This document shows positions 14,728 to 23,510 of a DNA stretch of 64,000 nucleotides, one piece after another. Position numbers and translations under genes: made by a program. Each line of letters starts with the position of its first letter. The first letter of the stretch is position 1. The notes below the pieces were generated by a model that ran no database searches, was not told the DNA's origin, and saw only the letters and a list, made by a program, of their open reading frames with translations. Source of the DNA: JASLEW01 sp035544875 (GTDB lineage Bacteria; Acidobacteriota; Thermoanaerobaculia; Multivoradales; UBA5704); the NCBI GenBank assembly GCA_035544875.1, contig DASZZP010000107.1:124001-188000 (forward strand). Direction: 5' to 3'.

Positions 14728-16326
14728 CTATCTCACCACGAAGGCGTAGGCTCGGCCGTCGGTCTGAAAGGGATCGCCGGCGGCGTTCCTGCCTTCCGTC
14801 GGCCCTTGGGTGATCTGAAGCACGGCGATCTCTTGCGCTCCGGCTCGCAACAGATCGCGCGCGATGTAGTCGCGCTCCATGTCCACTCGCGGATCGATGC
14901 GGTGGGTGATGAGGTACGGCTCCCGCACCAACTTGACCCCCGCATCGTAGCTCGCCGTTGCCACCCAGAGCGGCTGGCACCCCGGAGCCATGCAGAGCGC
15001 GGTCTGCCATAGCCGCGTGTGGTGGCGCCGACGGATCGAGCCCGATGGATCTCCGGCTTTCTCAAACGTGAGGTCTTGCGGTTGCCGCGCGAGATAAGCG
15101 GGGGTCGCCGGTCCGCGCGGGTCGGCCTGGTTGCGCAGCACCGCCCAGAGCTCGCGCAACAGTCCATGCACCGTCGGCGCCTCTGCCAGCTCCCAGCCGG
15201 CGCGCTGAAATGTGGCGACCAGGCTCGCGGACTCGCCAATGAACAGCATCGAAACCGGTTCCATCGGGCCGCCGACCGCGTCTTGCGAAGTCCTGGACAG
15301 CACAGTGGGGTAGGCGACCAGGAGCGGCGTCGTGGTGATCATCCGCGGCGGTGCACGTAGCGCCTCGACTTTGCGCTGCGGCCTCTGGGCGTTCAAGACC
15401 GCTGCATAGACCGCAAGCGCGGCGACGGTGGCGGTGAGCGCGCTGCCCAGCCATGGGCGGTCAGCCTTCGTCGTCGGCGTGGGCTGCTGGAACGGCGGGA
15501 ACTTGACCAGTGAGACGAGCACGGCCAACCACGCGACGGCAAGCGCCAGGCTCGCCGCGGTGTCGTAGGGCCAGTGCACGCCGAGATAGACGCGGGCCAC
15601 CGGAATCGCTCCGATCAAAAGGAGCAAGGGCGCCGCGAGCAGCCAGTGCCAGGCGCGGCGCGGCTCGTCGCGCAGCACCAGATAGACGAGGAAGCCGTAG
15701 ACCGAAACCCCCATCAGGGTATGGCCCGAGGGAAAGCTGAAATCATGGAACAGGGCGAGCGCCTCGGGCGGGCGCGGCCTTGCGACGACTCCCTTCATGA
15801 CTGTCTGGAGCAGGCCGGCGCCGGCCAGCGCCGCGATCAGCCCGGCGGCCTCGCGCCGCCGGCCGGCAGCCCAGAAAACCGCCGCGAGGCCGCCCGCCAG
15901 CGGCGCCAAGAAGACGATGCTGCTGAGGTTGCTCACCAGCGAATAGAGCTGGCTCAGTGCCGCCGAATGAAACCTCCCGACCGTGTTATGGAGGCAGCGG
16001 TCCGCTTCGACCAGCGTGCCGTCGGCGAGTACGCCATGCAGGAGCCGAACGTACCAGACGAGTCCGCAGGCTGCGACCAGGCAGCCAATCGCCAGGCGGA
16101 GCCACGACCTCCGCGCCAGGTGCAGGTGCCGCTCGAGGAAGGCATGCAGCCGCGGCGCGCGGCGCCACAAACCATCCAGGAGCGGGTGGCGCAGTGCGCG
16201 GCTGGCCGGCTCGCGCAGCAGGTGGCCGCCGTGGCGAGGCAGCAGCCAGGCGAATGCAAACACGCCCGCCACCGCGAACACCAGGGCGGCCTTGCCGAGC
16301 AGCACCCAGACCACATGCCAGGTCAT
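14728..16326 (-). CDS. PAP2 phosphatase with LssY C-terminal domain
   Basis: A 532-residue inner-membrane protein. The N-terminal half has several transmembrane segments and a complete PAP2 active site: KGVVARPRP (motif 1), FPSGHTLMG (motif 2) and ARVYLGVHWPYD (motif 3). It is therefore expected to dephosphorylate a lipid phosphate or undecaprenyl pyrophosphate. The C-terminal half (about residues 320-532) matches the LssY-type soluble domain, with GESASLVATFQRAGW, the HHTRLW stretch, and a terminal HRIDPRVDMERDY segment. This PAP2-LssY fusion is known in Legionella and many environmental bacteria. It is followed by the small ORF at 14533. Confidence 0.9.
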   Translation of the reverse strand: MTWHVVWVLLGKAALVFAVAGVFAFAWLLPRHGGHLLREPASRALRHPLLDGLWRRAPRLHAFLERHLHLARRSWLRLAIGCLVAACGLVWYVRLLHGVLADGTLVEADRCLHNTVGRFHSAALSQLYSLVSNLSSIVFLAPLAGGLAAVFWAAGRRREAAGLIAALAGAGLLQTVMKGVVARPRPPEALALFHDFSFPSGHTLMGVSVYGFLVYLVLRDEPRRAWHWLLAAPLLLLIGAIPVARVYLGVHWPYDTAASLALAVAWLAVLVSLVKFPPFQQPTPTTKADRPWLGSALTATVAALAVYAAVLNAQRPQRKVEALRAPPRMITTTPLLVAYPTVLSRTSQDAVGGPMEPVSMLFIGESASLVATFQRAGWELAEAPTVHGLLRELWAVLRNQADPRGPATPAYLARQPQDLTFEKAGDPSGSIRRRHHTRLWQTALCMAPGCQPLWVATASYDAGVKLVREPYLITHRIDPRVDMERDYIARDLLRAGAQEIAVLQITQGPTEGRNAAGDPFQTDGRAYAFVVR

Positions 16327-16338
16327 CGGCCCGCCCGC

Positions 16339-17283
16339 CTACCAGCCGCCCGACGCGCCGCCGCCGCCGAAACTTCCGCCACCACCGGAGAAACCGCCGC
16401 CGGAGGAGCCGCCTCCTCTCATGCCCCCCGAGGCCGCACCGATGAACCCGCCCCAGAAGCCGCCGCGGTGATGGCCAGCCGCGGCGAGGAGGCTGCCGCG
16501 CCTCCCCAGCGTGTGCTTCAGGATCGGGAAGCCGACCAGCCACAGGGCGGTAAAGACGAGCGCCACGGTGGGGCCGGCGACGGCGGTGGGGAAGGCGATG
16601 TAGAAGGGGGTCAGGAAGACGTAGAGGAACCAGCTCTGGAAGCCACGGCTCGCCACCGCGACCACCGAGAAAGTGCCGACGACGACGACGAAGACGAGCC
16701 CAAAGACGAGCGTGAAGATGAGGCGGTCTCCGGCCGGCATGTCGGCCGTGCCGGCCGCTGCAGCCGCGGGCCGGGGCGGCAGCGGCTCGCCGTGCAGGAC
16801 CTTGACGATGGCGTCCACTCCCTGCTCGACGCCACCGTCGAAGTCGGCTTGCCGGAAGCGGGGTGTGATCACCGCGTCGAGGATCTCGTGACTCTGGAGA
16901 TCGGTCAGCTTCGCCTCCAGCCCGTAACCCACCTCGATGCGCATCTTCCGGTCGTCGCGGGAGATGAAGAGCAGGATACCGTTGTCCTTGCCCTTCTGCC
17001 CCAGCTTCCAGGTCTGCGCCACCTTGACCGAGTATTCCTCGAGCGGCTCGCCGCCGAGGCTCGCGACGATCAGCACCGCGACCTGATCGCCGGTCTGCCG
17101 CTCGAGCGCGGCGAGCTCGCCGTCGATCTTCTGCTTGGCCGCCGCCGACAGCAGGCCGGGCTCGTCGACCACGCGTCCGGTGAGATAGGGAACATCCTTG
17201 CCGGCCGCCGCCGGCGAGATGAGCAGCGCGGCCGCAACCGCGAGCCCTGCGCGGAGCCGATGGGTCCTCGCGGCAGCGCTCAC
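16339..17283 (-). CDS. TPM-domain secreted/membrane protein (YgcG-like)
   Basis: A 314-residue protein with a signal peptide (LRAGLAVAAALLISPAAAG), then a TPM domain starting at VPYLTGRVVDEPGLLS and containing ERQTGDQVAVLIV, GKDNGILLFISRDDRKMRIEVGYGLE. Two transmembrane segments follow, and the tail is Gly/Ser-rich (GGGFSGGGGSFGGGGASGGW), as in YgcG/BA42 proteins. TPM proteins are envelope-associated and of uncertain activity. It starts with GTG directly after the stop of the second TPM gene. LemA, the usual partner, is not present. Confidence 0.9.
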   Translation of the reverse strand: MSAAARTHRLRAGLAVAAALLISPAAAGKDVPYLTGRVVDEPGLLSAAAKQKIDGELAALERQTGDQVAVLIVASLGGEPLEEYSVKVAQTWKLGQKGKDNGILLFISRDDRKMRIEVGYGLEAKLTDLQSHEILDAVITPRFRQADFDGGVEQGVDAIVKVLHGEPLPPRPAAAAAGTADMPAGDRLIFTLVFGLVFVVVVGTFSVVAVASRGFQSWFLYVFLTPFYIAFPTAVAGPTVALVFTALWLVGFPILKHTLGRRGSLLAAAGHHRGGFWGGFIGAASGGMRGGGSSGGGFSGGGGSFGGGGASGGW

Positions 17284-17937
17284 CTAGGGCTCCTCTTGGC
17301 GCAGATCATCTGCCAGCTCGTTGCCGCGCGCAGCCGGGCGAGGCAGGCCGTGGCGGACCAGCAGGTCGCCGCAATCCTGGATGGCGACGGCAAGCGCCGC
17401 TCCCGGAGCGCCGCGCCGGATCCCCTCGACGATCCGTGACACGACCGCGCCCCATTCCCCGTCTTCCACCCGCGCATGAATGCCGCTGTCGGCGAGCACC
17501 ACCACGCGGCGCTCGAAGAGCGACAAGAAGAGCAGGATGCCGGTGCGCCCCGCGGTCCGGAAGATCTCCTGCTCGACAAAGGCGGCGGCGGCGCGCTGCC
17601 GGGTGCGCAGCTCGATCAGCTCGGCTCCCGCCAGCCAACGGCGTAGAGGTGGCACCAGGTCGACCCCGGCGAAACCCAGGGCACCGCCGGCGGCGGGCGG
17701 CAGGACCATCCAGAAGAAGTCCCGGCCGCCCCAGAAGCCGCCCCAGCGGTGGAAGGCCCAGGCGACGAGCGCCGAGAAAAGGGCTCCGAAAGCCGCCCCC
17801 TTCCAGACCGCGCCCGGGTACGGGTCGCTCGCGGCGACCACGTAGGGGACGATCTCGCCGGCGCTCTCCGCTTCGGCGACTTCGACCGCCCGGCGAATAT
17901 TCTCGGCGTCCGCCGCGCTGAATCCGAGAACCGGCAT
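17284..17937 (-). CDS. Second TPM-domain membrane protein
   Basis: A 217-residue protein starting at ATG 17937 (MPVLGFSAADAENIRRAVEVAE); the TTG at 17955 is rejected as it lacks support. An N-terminal TPM-like segment (AESAGEIVPYVVAASDPYP) is split by two transmembrane helices (GALFSALVAWAFHRW and FFWMVLPPAAGGALGFAG) from the rest of the domain (TAGRTGILLFLSLFERRVVVLADSGIHAR). The pattern matches the TPM proteins that pair with YgcG. It abuts the next TPM gene without a gap. Confidence 0.85.
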   Translation of the reverse strand: MPVLGFSAADAENIRRAVEVAEAESAGEIVPYVVAASDPYPGAVWKGAAFGALFSALVAWAFHRWGGFWGGRDFFWMVLPPAAGGALGFAGVDLVPPLRRWLAGAELIELRTRQRAAAAFVEQEIFRTAGRTGILLFLSLFERRVVVLADSGIHARVEDGEWGAVVSRIVEGIRRGAPGAALAVAIQDCGDLLVRHGLPRPAARGNELADDLRQEEP

Positions 17938-18048
17938 AGAAGAAGATCCCGCCAAAGCTTACACCGACCCAGATTGAAAGAGCGACCACGCCCCCGCTGC
18001 AAGCTGGCCAGGATGATTTCTGAGGCGATCGGCCTACAATCCGCCCGT

Positions 18049-18183
18049 ATGCCTTTCGTCTTCAGCCTCCGCACCTGGGCCGAGAACCTCAGCAAGGAAC
18101 GGCGGCTCAAGGGGCCGAGGCGGGCCGAGAAGGAGCGGTTGCTCGCGGCAGCGCAGCCCGAGCGTGCCGGCTCGGTGGCGTGA
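18049..18183 (+). CDS. Small ORF (44 aa) overlapping the uup start
   Basis: ATG 18049 to TGA 18183 encodes 44 residues beginning MPFVFSLRTWAENLSKERR. The body is basic and helical, and it ends ERAGSVA. Its stop overlaps the GTG start of the ABC-F gene in a GTGA arrangement, typical of translational coupling. There is no recognised domain. It could be a real small protein or a leader peptide controlling the ABC-F ATPase. Leader peptides are known before antibiotic-resistance ABC-F genes, but that parallel is only suggestive. Confidence 0.45.
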   Translation: MPFVFSLRTWAENLSKERRLKGPRRAEKERLLAAAQPERAGSVA

Positions 18184-20030
18184 GCGGCCGCCCCCTTCTG
18201 CTCTCCTGCGAGGGGCTCACCCGCGGCTACGGCGCCCGGCCGCTCTTCTCCGACCTCTCCTTCGGGCTCGCCGAGGGCGACCGGGTCGGGCTGGTGGGGC
18301 CGAACGGCTCCGGCAAGTCGACCCTCCTGCGCATCCTGGCCGGCCTCGAGGAGCCGGATTTCGGCACGCGGTCGCTGCGCCGCGGGGTCCGCCTGGGCTA
18401 CGTCCTCCAGGACTTCGACTTCCCGACGGGAGCCGAGCGCACGGTCGAGCAGGTCCTGCTGGCGGCCCTCCACGGTTTCCCGGGAGAGGACTTCGAGCAG
18501 GCCGGGCGGGTGGCAGCGACCCTCGGGCGCGCCGGCTTCGCCGACCCCGGCCAGTCGGTCGCGACGCTCTCCGGCGGTTGGAAGAGGCGCCTCGCCATCG
18601 CCCGCGAGCTGGTGCGCGAGCCCGACGTCCTGCTCCTGGACGAGCCCACCAACCACCTGGATCTGGATGGGATCCTCTGGCTCGAGGGGCTCCTCGGGTC
18701 GGCGGCCCAGGCCTTTTTGGTGGTGAGCCACGACCGTTATTTCCTGGAGCGCGTCGCCACCCGCATGATGGAGATCGACCGCCGCTACCCCAACGGGGTC
18801 TTCGCGGCCCAGGGCAGCTACAGCGAGTTCCTGGAGCGGCGCGACGAGGCGCTGCGCGGCCAGGCCGAGTTCCAGGCGAGCCTGGCCAACCGGGCGCGCC
18901 GCGAGCTCGAGTGGCTGCGCCGGGGTGCCAAGGCGCGGACCACCAAGGCGAAGGGGCGGATACAGTCGGCCGGACAACTCCTCGACGAGCTGGCCGAGCT
19001 GCGCGAGCGGACCGCCGGGGGCGCCCCCGCCGGCATCGACTTCGCCGCCTCGGGGCGGAAGACAAAGAAGCTCATCCTGGCCCGCGGGCTCGAGAAGTCG
19101 TTTGGCGAGCGGCGGATCGTCGACAGCCTCGACCTGCTCCTGACCCCCGGGACACGGCTCGGGCTCCTGGGTCCGAACGGCAGCGGCAAGACGACTCTTC
19201 TGAACCTCCTCGCCGGGAGGCTCGCTCCCGACGGCGGCGAAATCGAGCGCGCACAACAGCTCGCCGTGGTCTTCTTCGAGCAGGGGCGCGAGAGCCTCGA
19301 CCAGGCGCTGAGCCTGCGGCGTGCGCTCGCGCCCGAGGGCGACTCGGTGGCCGCCGGTCCGGCTATGGCCGGCGGCACTCCTCGGAAGTCGGTCTACGGC
19401 GGCGGCGAGGTCCACGTCGCCGCCTGGGCGAAGCGCTTCCTCTTCCGCCCCGAGCAGCTCGAGACCCCGGTCGCCCGCCTCTCCGGGGGCGAGCGGGCGC
19501 GCATCCTCATCGCCCGCCTGATGCTCCGGCCGGCCGATCTCCTGATCCTGGACGAGCCGACCAACGACCTCGACATCCCTACCCTCGAGGTCCTGGAGGA
19601 GAGCCTGCTCGAGTTCTCCGGGGCGCTGGTCCTGGTCACCCACGACCGCTACCTCCTGGACCGCGTCTCGACCGTGATCCTCGCCCTCGACGGCCGGGGC
19701 GGCGCCGAGTACTTCGCCGATACCGCGCAGTGGGAGGCGGCGCGCCGGGCCGCTCCTCCGCCCGCGCGCTCGGAGCGGGCGTCCAGGTCCGTGGGCCGCC
19801 CGGCGCCGAAGAAGCTCTCCCACCGGGAGGAGAAGGAGTGGGAGGGGATGGAGGCGGGGATCTTGGAGGCCGAGGACAGCCTGGCCGCCTGCGAGGCCGC
19901 GCTCGCCGACCCCGGGGTGGCCGCCGATCCCGCCGCCCTCCAGAAGCGCTACCGGGCCGTCGAAGGGGCCAGAGCCGAGGTCGAGCGCCTCTACGCCCGC
20001 TGGGCCGAGCTCGAGGCGAAGCAGGGGTAA
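18180..20030 (+). CDS. uup: ABC-F family ATPase (Uup-like)
   Basis: A 616-residue soluble ABC-F protein with two ATPase domains and no membrane segments. Walker A motifs are GPNGSGKST near residue 41 and GPNGSGKTT near 332. Signature motifs are LSGGWKRRLAIAR and LSGGERARILIAR; Walker B is LLLDEPTNHLDLDG and LILDEPTNDLDIPT. After the second domain a charged region leads to a C-terminal coiled coil (ERASRSV... to the end), a feature of Uup. Uup acts on ribosomes or branched DNA intermediates. The GTG start overlaps the preceding small ORF. Confidence 0.9.
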   Translation: MSGRPLLLSCEGLTRGYGARPLFSDLSFGLAEGDRVGLVGPNGSGKSTLLRILAGLEEPDFGTRSLRRGVRLGYVLQDFDFPTGAERTVEQVLLAALHGFPGEDFEQAGRVAATLGRAGFADPGQSVATLSGGWKRRLAIARELVREPDVLLLDEPTNHLDLDGILWLEGLLGSAAQAFLVVSHDRYFLERVATRMMEIDRRYPNGVFAAQGSYSEFLERRDEALRGQAEFQASLANRARRELEWLRRGAKARTTKAKGRIQSAGQLLDELAELRERTAGGAPAGIDFAASGRKTKKLILARGLEKSFGERRIVDSLDLLLTPGTRLGLLGPNGSGKTTLLNLLAGRLAPDGGEIERAQQLAVVFFEQGRESLDQALSLRRALAPEGDSVAAGPAMAGGTPRKSVYGGGEVHVAAWAKRFLFRPEQLETPVARLSGGERARILIARLMLRPADLLILDEPTNDLDIPTLEVLEESLLEFSGALVLVTHDRYLLDRVSTVILALDGRGGAEYFADTAQWEAARRAAPPPARSERASRSVGRPAPKKLSHREEKEWEGMEAGILEAEDSLAACEAALADPGVAADPAALQKRYRAVEGARAEVERLYARWAELEAKQG

Positions 20031-20082
20031 GGGCGAGTCGAGCGAAGTCGCACCCCTGAATGGGGAGTAGACTCAAGTCGTA

Positions 20083-21366
20083 ATGCACGCCCTGCTAGAC
20101 GACTGGGTCATCATCCTGGTCACGGTGATCGTCACTGCACTTGGCGCTCTCTTGGCCCTCAATCTGACCACGCCTGAAGAGCGCATTCAGCGCCGCATCG
20201 ACCGCCTCTATGCGGCTGATTCGCCAATGTTTCGACGGTCCATGGGGATACTGCTCGGACCTGCCATCTTGCCGGGAAACCGGATCGAGATCTTGCTGAA
20301 CGGAGACGAAATCTTTCCGGCGATGCTGGCCGCGATCCGTGCGGCGCAAAAGTCCATCACGCTCGAGACATTCATCTATTGGTCGGCGGATATCGGGAAG
20401 CAGTTCGCCGAGGCCCTGGCGGACAAGGCGAAGAGCGGCGTCAAGGTTCATGTGCTCCTGGACTGGTTGGGGTGCGATAAAATCGACGATTCCTATGTCG
20501 TCAAGATTCGCGACGCCGGAGGACAGGTAGAAAAGTTCCATCCCCTGCGCTGGCACAACCTGGGTCGGCTGAACGACCGAAATCATCGCAAGGTACTGGT
20601 GGTAGACGGCAGCATCGGCTTCACTGGCGGAGTCGGCATCGCGGAGGAATGGACAGGCCGAGCCCAGGACGCGGCTCACTGGCGAGATTCTCACTTCAGG
20701 GTGCGAGGCCCGGTTGTCGCACAGATGCAAGCGGTGTTCTTGGACAGCTGGATGAAAGCAACGGGCCACGTGTTACACGGCGACGACTACTTTCCCCACC
20801 TCTCGTCCGCCGGCGACGGCCATGCCCAGATGTTCAGCAGCTCGCCCAGCGGCGGAAGCGAGAGTATGCACCTGATGTACCTCCTGGCAATCACCGCCGC
20901 GGAGCGCTCGATCCTGCTTGCGAATGCCTATTTCCTTCCCGACGACCTGACATGTCGCACGCTGATCGATGCGTTAGAACGCGGCGTTCGAGTTCGCATC
21001 ATGACTCCGGGAAAGCACATTGACGAGTCGAGGGTTCGGCGCGCTTCCCATGCAGGCTGGGGCGACTTGCTGCGAGCAGGGGCAGAAATCTATGAGTATC
21101 AACGAACGATGTTTCATTGCAAGACGATGGTCATCGACGACTGCATGATATCGGTCGGCTCCACGAACTTCGACCCCCGTTCGTTTCGCTTGAATGATGA
21201 GGCCAACCTCAACGTCTACGATCCAGAAGCGGCAGCAGCCTTGAGCGCCGTCTTCGAGGACGACCAGCTGCGGTGCCTCCTTGTTACCTATGAGTCCTGG
21301 CGGACACGCCCGCTGAGGATGAAGCTTTGGGAGAAGGCGGACGCCCTCATTCGATCGCAGTTGTGA
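20083..21366 (+). CDS. Cardiolipin synthase-like phospholipase D enzyme
   Basis: A 427-residue protein with one N-terminal membrane anchor (VIILVTVIVTALGALLALNL) and two PLD/HKD domains. The first HKD motif is NDRNHRKVLVVDG with GGVGIAEEW after it; the second is FHCKTMVIDDCMISVGSTNFDPRS. The layout matches bacterial cardiolipin synthases (ClsB-like), which join two phosphatidylglycerol molecules or transfer phosphatidyl groups. Codon third positions are richer in A/T than in the flanking genes, which hints at later acquisition. The PAP2 gene that follows at 23 bp may work with it on membrane lipids. Confidence 0.9.
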   Translation: MHALLDDWVIILVTVIVTALGALLALNLTTPEERIQRRIDRLYAADSPMFRRSMGILLGPAILPGNRIEILLNGDEIFPAMLAAIRAAQKSITLETFIYWSADIGKQFAEALADKAKSGVKVHVLLDWLGCDKIDDSYVVKIRDAGGQVEKFHPLRWHNLGRLNDRNHRKVLVVDGSIGFTGGVGIAEEWTGRAQDAAHWRDSHFRVRGPVVAQMQAVFLDSWMKATGHVLHGDDYFPHLSSAGDGHAQMFSSSPSGGSESMHLMYLLAITAAERSILLANAYFLPDDLTCRTLIDALERGVRVRIMTPGKHIDESRVRRASHAGWGDLLRAGAEIYEYQRTMFHCKTMVIDDCMISVGSTNFDPRSFRLNDEANLNVYDPEAAAALSAVFEDDQLRCLLVTYESWRTRPLRMKLWEKADALIRSQL

Positions 21367-21389
21367 GCGGAATCCAAGGAGCAGCACTC

Positions 21390-22322
21390 ATGAACTCGTT
21401 CTCCGACCCGACGTTGCCGGTCGCCTTCGCGCTGCCGGTGGTCGTTTTTCTCGCCCTTTGGGCGGCGCTCTACTTCGTGTTTGGCGCCCTGGAGATCGGG
21501 CTCAGGGCAACGGCGCAGCGCGCTTCGGCGCGTGTCGTTCGCACCCGGCTCGCGAGGTGGACGGTCGCGCATTCCGGCTGGAGTGGACTGCGCTCATCTA
21601 CGCCGATGGTCCTGGTGCTGATCCTCGGCGGCATCGCGGCGTTCGCCGCTGGATGGGCGTTCATAGAGATCGCGGAGCATTTTCGCCTCACCACGTCGTC
21701 GGTTTATCATGCCGACCATGCCGTCAATGCCTGGTTTCAGAACGAAAGACATCCTGCCTTCACCGCGCTTCTCGACGCGGCGACGGTCGCCGGGGGACCG
21801 CTTGGCATGGCGTCGGTGGTGATACTCGTGGCAGCCGGCTTGCTCCTTCGCAAGCACGGCGCGTCCGCCGTCTTCGTCGTGGTCGCGGCCGTGGGTGGTG
21901 CACTCTTGAACCTGGCCCTGAAGATGATTTTCGAGCGCGTCCGGCCGCCCGCGGCGGCGGCCATCGCGGTCGCAAAGGGGTATTCGTTCCCGAGCGGACA
22001 CGCGATGGGATCGTTTGTCGTCCTTGGATCGATCGCCTATGTCGTGCTGCGGCAAACGTTCCGGTGGAAGGGAAAGTCGGCCTTGCTTGCGATGCTGGTG
22101 ACGGCGATCTTGCTCGTCGGACTGTCGCGTGTCTACCTGGGCGTGCACTGGATTTCAGACATCGCCGGCGGCTGGAGCGCCGGCGCGGTGTGGCTGGCGA
22201 CGGCGACGGTGGCATTCGAGACGCTGCTCCGCGTCCGACAGCTTCGCCATGGCGTGTCGCCGCCAAGCACGGGAGCCGACCTGCCGGACGAGCCCGTGGG
22301 AGCTCGCCAGGCGACGCCTTGA
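21390..22322 (+). CDS. PAP2-family membrane phosphatase
   Basis: A 310-residue protein with about six transmembrane segments and a full PAP2 site: KMIFERVRPP, FPSGHAMGS and SRVYLGVHWISD. It probably dephosphorylates phosphatidic acid, phosphatidylglycerol phosphate or undecaprenyl pyrophosphate. The start ATG has CAAGGAGCA upstream; the earlier in-frame opening at 21327 overlaps the previous gene. It is the second PAP2 enzyme in the window, but it lacks the LssY domain of the one at 14728. It sits directly after the PLD enzyme, so a lipid-remodelling pair is plausible. Confidence 0.9.
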   Translation: MNSFSDPTLPVAFALPVVVFLALWAALYFVFGALEIGLRATAQRASARVVRTRLARWTVAHSGWSGLRSSTPMVLVLILGGIAAFAAGWAFIEIAEHFRLTTSSVYHADHAVNAWFQNERHPAFTALLDAATVAGGPLGMASVVILVAAGLLLRKHGASAVFVVVAAVGGALLNLALKMIFERVRPPAAAAIAVAKGYSFPSGHAMGSFVVLGSIAYVVLRQTFRWKGKSALLAMLVTAILLVGLSRVYLGVHWISDIAGGWSAGAVWLATATVAFETLLRVRQLRHGVSPPSTGADLPDEPVGARQATP

Positions 22323-22380
22323 CAAGACTTGATTAGCGTCGTCCCAGTCTAGTACCTTGAGCGGCATTCACAGGGAGAAA

Positions 22381-23022
22381 ATGGCGATGCCGAAGCAGCC
22401 TAAAGAGTTGCGCCTGGGTAGCTCGAAGTCGAGTCGTTCCGCCGCCGAGTCCAAGCCTCGCGCCCCGCGCCCCGCGGCGCAGGCGAAGTCCACAGCGGCA
22501 AGGGCCCGCCCCGCCGCACCCACGGAGGCCCGCGCGAGTGCGAAAACCACCCGTACCAAGGCCCGCGCCGCGAAGCCTGCGCCGCCGCCGCCCGCTCAGG
22601 CACCGGCCGCGCCACGCCGCGACCGACGCCGGAAGGTTCCCGAGGCGTTGCGCCTGCGGGCGCTCTCGGCGGCCCTCACCGTCGGCGACCTCGAGCGCAG
22701 CATCCATTTCTACGTCGAGGGTCTGGGCTTCTCGGTCAAGGAGCGCTGGGAGCGAGACGGCAGGCTGATGGGCGTCATGCTCCTCGCCGGCACCTGCGAG
22801 CTCGGCCTCTCCCAAGATGACTGGGCCAAGGGTCGTGACCGCGTCAAGGGCGTCGGTGTCCGCCTGTATGCCGAGACCGCCCAGAGTCTCGAGGTGATCG
22901 CCACCAGGGCCCGCGAGCACGGCATCGCGGTCCAAGGGCCGAAGATGGCTTCCTGGGGCGTGAGGATGGTGGAAGTGGAGGATCCGGACGGGTTCAAGGT
23001 CACGATCCACCGGGCGAGATAG
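22381..23022 (+). CDS. VOC (glyoxalase-like) protein with histone-H1-like N-terminal tail
   Basis: A 213-residue protein in two parts. Residues 1-90 are a disordered tail rich in Ala, Lys, Arg, Pro and Ser (KSSRSAAESKPRAPRPAAQ and similar), resembling histone-H1/AlgP-type DNA-binding tails. Residues 93-213 form a VOC domain with the family's start (SAALTVGDLERSIHFYVEGLGF), a glycine-rich middle and a DPDGFKVTIHRAR end, where the E-x-x-DPDG strand is conserved. Substrate and metal use are unknown. ATG 22381 has GGGAG upstream. No partner gene is evident. Confidence 0.85.
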   Translation: MAMPKQPKELRLGSSKSSRSAAESKPRAPRPAAQAKSTAARARPAAPTEARASAKTTRTKARAAKPAPPPPAQAPAAPRRDRRRKVPEALRLRALSAALTVGDLERSIHFYVEGLGFSVKERWERDGRLMGVMLLAGTCELGLSQDDWAKGRDRVKGVGVRLYAETAQSLEVIATRAREHGIAVQGPKMASWGVRMVEVEDPDGFKVTIHRAR

Positions 23023-23096
23023 GCGTCCTCGGTTTCGGACTCCACCTCGTTTACGCCAGCCTGACCCCTTGCACTTCGACAACGCCTCCTGTACGC

Positions 23097-23108
23097 TCTA
23101 CCTGTAGA
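23097..23108. promoter_or_regulatory. Possible PadR operator half-sites
   Basis: The inverted repeat TCTAC-CT-GTAGA lies 14 bp before the PadR start. The same pentamers (GTAGA and TCTAC) form the perfect palindromes before the second PadR gene at 36215, but in the opposite order. Autoregulation is likely for PadR proteins; the assignment here is a weak match. Confidence 0.3.
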
Positions 23109-23122
23109 AGCGAATAGGGGCC

Positions 23123-23455
23123 ATGGAAAGCGCGCGCATCGACCTGCCGCAAGGCACCTTGGACCTGCTGATCCTGAAGACCGTTGCGCTCGAGCCCCAG
23201 CACGGCTGGGCGATCTCGGAGCGCGTGCAGCAGATATCGAGCGGCGTCCTGCACATCCAGCAGGGCTCGCTGTACCCCGCTCTCCACCGCCTCGAGCGCC
23301 GCGGCTGGGTCAAAGCGCGCTGGGGGACGTCCGAGAACAACCGCCGGGCCAAGTTCTACGAGCTGACCGGGCGCGGCCGCAAGCAGCTCGAGGCGGAGGA
23401 GAGCGACTGGCTGCGATTGACGGCCGCGGTCGCCCAGGTTCTGGGCGCCTCGTGA
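23123..23455 (+). CDS. PadR family transcriptional regulator
   Basis: A 110-residue short PadR protein with the winged helix signature: LPQGTLDLLILKTVAL, HGWAISERV, GSLYPALHRLERRGWV and FYELTGRGRKQLEAEE. Such short PadR proteins form dimers and repress the transporter gene next to them. The gene lies 55 bp before the ADOP permease in the same direction. The class is known to pair with ADOP permeases in Acidobacteriota. The effector is unknown. Confidence 0.94.
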   Translation: MESARIDLPQGTLDLLILKTVALEPQHGWAISERVQQISSGVLHIQQGSLYPALHRLERRGWVKARWGTSENNRRAKFYELTGRGRKQLEAEESDWLRLTAAVAQVLGAS

Positions 23456-23510
23456 GCGCCGCCGGCCGGCTGCCGGCCGGATCTAGAGGATCGTCTCAGG
23501 GAGATGCGCC

